From Candidatus Thorarchaeota archaeon (GTDB taxonomy: Archaea; Asgardarchaeota; Thorarchaeia; Thorarchaeales; Thorarchaeaceae): a DNA stretch of 6,879 nucleotides. A model generated the notes under the pieces. The model was not told the DNA's origin and searched no databases. It saw only the letters and a list, made by a program, of their open reading frames with translations. Shown in pieces: positions 6,201-6,879 of the stretch (positions are counted from its first letter, which is position 1; each line of letters begins with the position of its first letter). The translations under genes were made by a program, and so were the position numbers. The stretch is taken from NCBI GenBank assembly GCA_020355105.1, contig CP070658.1, forward strand, positions 1,245,384 through 1,252,262, given 5' to 3'.

Positions 6201-6879
6201 GTTCGAATATGTAGGAGTGGTCGCATACAATGTGGCTTTTGTGTCATACTCATGACTACTGGGTATCTGGTAATAGTAGATGTACCCACCCGTCGAGTTC
6301 GCAGAAACGGTTGTGAGATTGAACAGCCCGGTCGAATTGTGCCACCAGATTGTCACTGGAGCGTTTTCGAAAGGCCATGCGATTTCAGGAAGAGAAACTA
6401 CCCCCTGGATTGTGAGCGTCCACCCAAGATATGCCGGGTCAGGATTCGAGAATATTGTGATGTCAACGTCCCACTTCTTGACCTCAACCTGTCGTACAGG
6501 CGACTGTGAATCATCGTAGAACATGTCCATGGATGTAAACGATACCCAGTAGTCAACGAATCCCTCATAACCGGCGGGAACTGTGTATGTGAACTCATAG
6601 TATCCTCCGGCAAGTGTGGTGTTCGAACCAATGTGGACTGGAGCGGTCCCATTGTCCCACCAGAAGTCTACAACCTTCCCTGCCAGACCAGTGCCATTTG
6701 TTCCATCCAGCAACCAGCCGTATATCGTGATGTTCTCGTAGATGTGAATTGGAGAGGGTTTCCACCACCAGTCCGCATCCATGTTTGTCATGTCAACAGG
6801 TCGCCGACGTATCTCGACTGGCACAACATCCGAGCTATCTGAAACGCCTGGGATTGTTGAGGTCCAATTGATGTAAGCA
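2895..6879 (-). CDS. Giant Ig-like-repeat surface protein with cytosolic DUF4129-like tail (5' end outside window)
   Basis: The frame is open from the right edge (first whole codon at 6878) to TAA at 2897..2895, giving 1327 residues; numbering here starts at that codon. The GTG at 6824 is not a convincing start: 18 more codons lie before it, they read like the end of another repeat (YINWTSTIPG...VEIRRRPVDM resembles the linker VEVKKWDVDI between repeats 1 and 2), and no ribosome site is evident. Residues 27-1173 form eleven repeats of 100-109 residues, each beginning with a strand, then an L-x-G-x-L type strand, a core such as IPGESVTIYW, and a turn such as T-N/D-ATG-x-x-x-F. They look like Ig-like or carboxypeptidase-regulatory-type beta-sandwiches. 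A hydrophobic helix at about 1185-1206 is followed by basic residues and a helical tail (about 1224-1327), so the repeats are outside and the tail inside. About 27 N-x-S/T sequons occur before the helix and none after it. There are very few cysteines. No catalytic domain is recognised. A likely role is adhesin, surface-layer component or receptor. A signal peptide should lie in the missing N-terminus. Confidence 0.93.
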   Translation of the reverse strand, partial: AYINWTSTIPGVSDSSDVVPVEIRRRPVDMTNMDADWWWKPSPIHIYENITIYGWLLDGTNGTGLAGKVVDFWWDNGTAPVHIGSNTTLAGGYYEFTYTVPAGYEGFVDYWVSFTSMDMFYDDSQSPVRQVEVKKWDVDITIFSNPDPAYLGWTLTIQGVVSLPEIAWPFENAPVTIWWHNSTGLFNLTTVSANSTGGYIYYYQIPSSHEYDTKATLYATTPTYSNAHGGESWHLYPFILQPSTYLSVYSNGSVFHLNETVYIYGELLDEFGSPIPGESVTIYWSNNTGTYSYDRTTNATGHYEFFNPLSINHDEGIVDVWAYFPETGPYAEASATLVPSLWLQKYQTFFTINPINGTYHLDEVMYYSGTLRFSHNLAPIPGATVTVYYQNMTGTYPYTKTTDATGGFSFQYNFSLADSPGPISIWCEYFSTDPLWADAFSFSQGANLILYQLELNLAMQPTVYLDQGLLIEGWLTYLGGVPPLVGETVDVFMSGSPFGPWNHIATRPTDATGYFSYTHYFTVPPDSEGFYYFKSNYTTTSPYNENIESGVWQVDAQRYPVWMDVFLAPNPVYQNETLTVQAHLYFAHNGTDIAGAIIELYWFNGTLHRLDDTPLVTDGTGWVTFLYSRMDEDTVRSGIEVYGTYAGTPFVENFESNHELLQLDQWLTVISGFDAGLPSYYILQKVPISGTLTYVIGPGPIGGATIQILVDGSPVGTTVTAFDGTFIYYWTIPETTSPGFHDIAAQYLSPLNWVADYRTPPITIDIQRYFVDLTASPDTYTVYRGGSVTISGNLRFTNGTAMDGYQVEIHWINGTDWVVQTITITDAVTGSFNYVYNIGWAHRADMNQYYVAFVRPNLAFEPASTPAEGIEVRGQVVLYLDAQTVWSVRRGNSFTISGYGEFGGIPVPFVPIQILADHNPIDSTVTGSDGTFSMDIQVPVTAAKGTYNISLRVDPGGYFDAAGISDFWWVQVPIDTIVTVTLPQSYEVMPGETIWVDISIEDVDNNSVNDTDVSIFFGENHIADRYMLNSTAGFSLTIPTGWTGVGSGIHPITVRFPGIGPRDLLPSTGDSINTVHYIAEVVFDFEGTPDRVINGTDFTISVILTDELGNPIRYRDVNLLVNRTLTHAQITDSNGAFTRPHREDSIGVYYLRATLVSTDVPFVDSEEFVMHIVPPGPGLPGLLELMVPIVTIGAAVAVVFLYLYFVRGFGKGLDTSPESDLARKMRRIKKLADEGKYAAAISLTYRTFEDTCGTNTGVTRLYSETARDYVERVLKEVSLDDAAVNQLLQAYEEARFSDHELTRDLYEDTMRVFTDIYPLIEAVSITE
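3261..3326 (-). other. Single membrane helix of the giant surface protein
   Basis: Residues 1185-1206 (LMVPIVTIGAAVAVVFLYLYFV) are uncharged and of membrane-spanning length. A Pro/Gly-rich PPGPGLPG stalk lies before it and R-G-F-G-K-G plus further basic residues come after it, giving an outside-to-inside orientation by the positive-inside rule. Confidence 0.9.
3360..6800 (-). repeat. Eleven tandem beta-sandwich repeats encoded in the giant gene
   Basis: Unit starts on the minus strand, read by eye from the recurring linker strand, are 6800, 6473, 6152, 5843, 5522, 5207, 4883, 4577, 4256, 3956 and 3650, with the last ending near 3360. Unit lengths are 109, 107, 103, 107, 105, 108, 102, 107, 100, 102 and about 97 codons, all in frame. 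Units 3 and 4 are the most alike: both have HL(N/D)E, PIPG-x-x-VT-x-Y, a TGTY-x-Y segment and ATG before an aromatic strand. Units 10 and 11, next to the membrane, are poorer in Trp and Tyr and more divergent. The sequence before 6800 looks like the end of at least one more unit. Exact boundaries are uncertain by several residues. Confidence 0.8.

Noticed and set aside
3360..6800. Possible nucleotide-level tandem repeat or recombination locus
   Set aside because: The periodicity is at protein level; bases have diverged too far between most units for a DNA repeat element.
1..6879. Promoters, terminators, RNA genes, CRISPR arrays or insertion sequences
   Set aside because: Gaps between genes are only 12-38 bases and hold ribosome sites; no convincing TATA/BRE box, hairpin plus T-tract, tRNA-like fold, spaced direct repeats or inverted terminal repeats were seen.

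Overview
The window looks archaeal. The evidence is a set of tightly packed genes all on the minus strand, ribosome binding sites of the GGTGAT/AGGTG type that match the archaeal 16S 3' end, a giant sequon-rich surface protein held by one C-terminal membrane helix, and a DUF4350 protein next to a MoxR ATPase. Base composition is close to balanced by eye. The protein style (W/Y/N-rich beta-sandwich repeats, many N-x-S/T sequons, a KMRRIKKLADEGKY-type cytosolic tail) recalls large surface proteins of Asgard archaea or Thermoplasmata, but the lineage is a guess.

Layout, in transcription order (right to left). (1) 6879..2895: the C-terminal 1327 residues of a giant surface protein whose reading frame is still open at the right edge. 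It holds eleven tandem beta-sandwich repeats of about 100-109 residues, one membrane helix, and a helical cytosolic tail resembling DUF4129. (2) 2882..2493: a 129-residue soluble protein that is a paralogue of that tail (56 of 98 aligned positions identical by hand count, no gaps). (3) 2478..1123: a 451-residue DUF4350-type protein with two membrane helices. (4) 1104..115: a MoxR-type AAA+ ATPase with all nucleotide-binding motifs. (5) 76..1: the first 25 codons of a further gene starting at GTG, whose N-terminus (TQRG followed by a hydrophobic helix) is what a DUF58 protein would show.

Intergenic gaps are 12, 14, 18 and 38 bases, so this is very probably one operon whose promoter lies beyond the right edge and whose end lies beyond the left edge. 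I see no RNA gene, mobile element, CRISPR array or terminator. No stretch above 300 bases is without a gene.

Working model (inference): the cluster is an archaeal version of the MoxR/DUF58/DUF4129 module, in which a MoxR ATPase acts with a DUF58 partner on membrane proteins. Here a DUF4129-like tail is fused to a giant glycosylated repeat ectodomain and is also present as a free soluble copy. That could let the ATPase complex act on, assemble or signal through the surface protein from inside the cell. The combination of tail fusion and free tail paralogue is the most unusual feature of the window.
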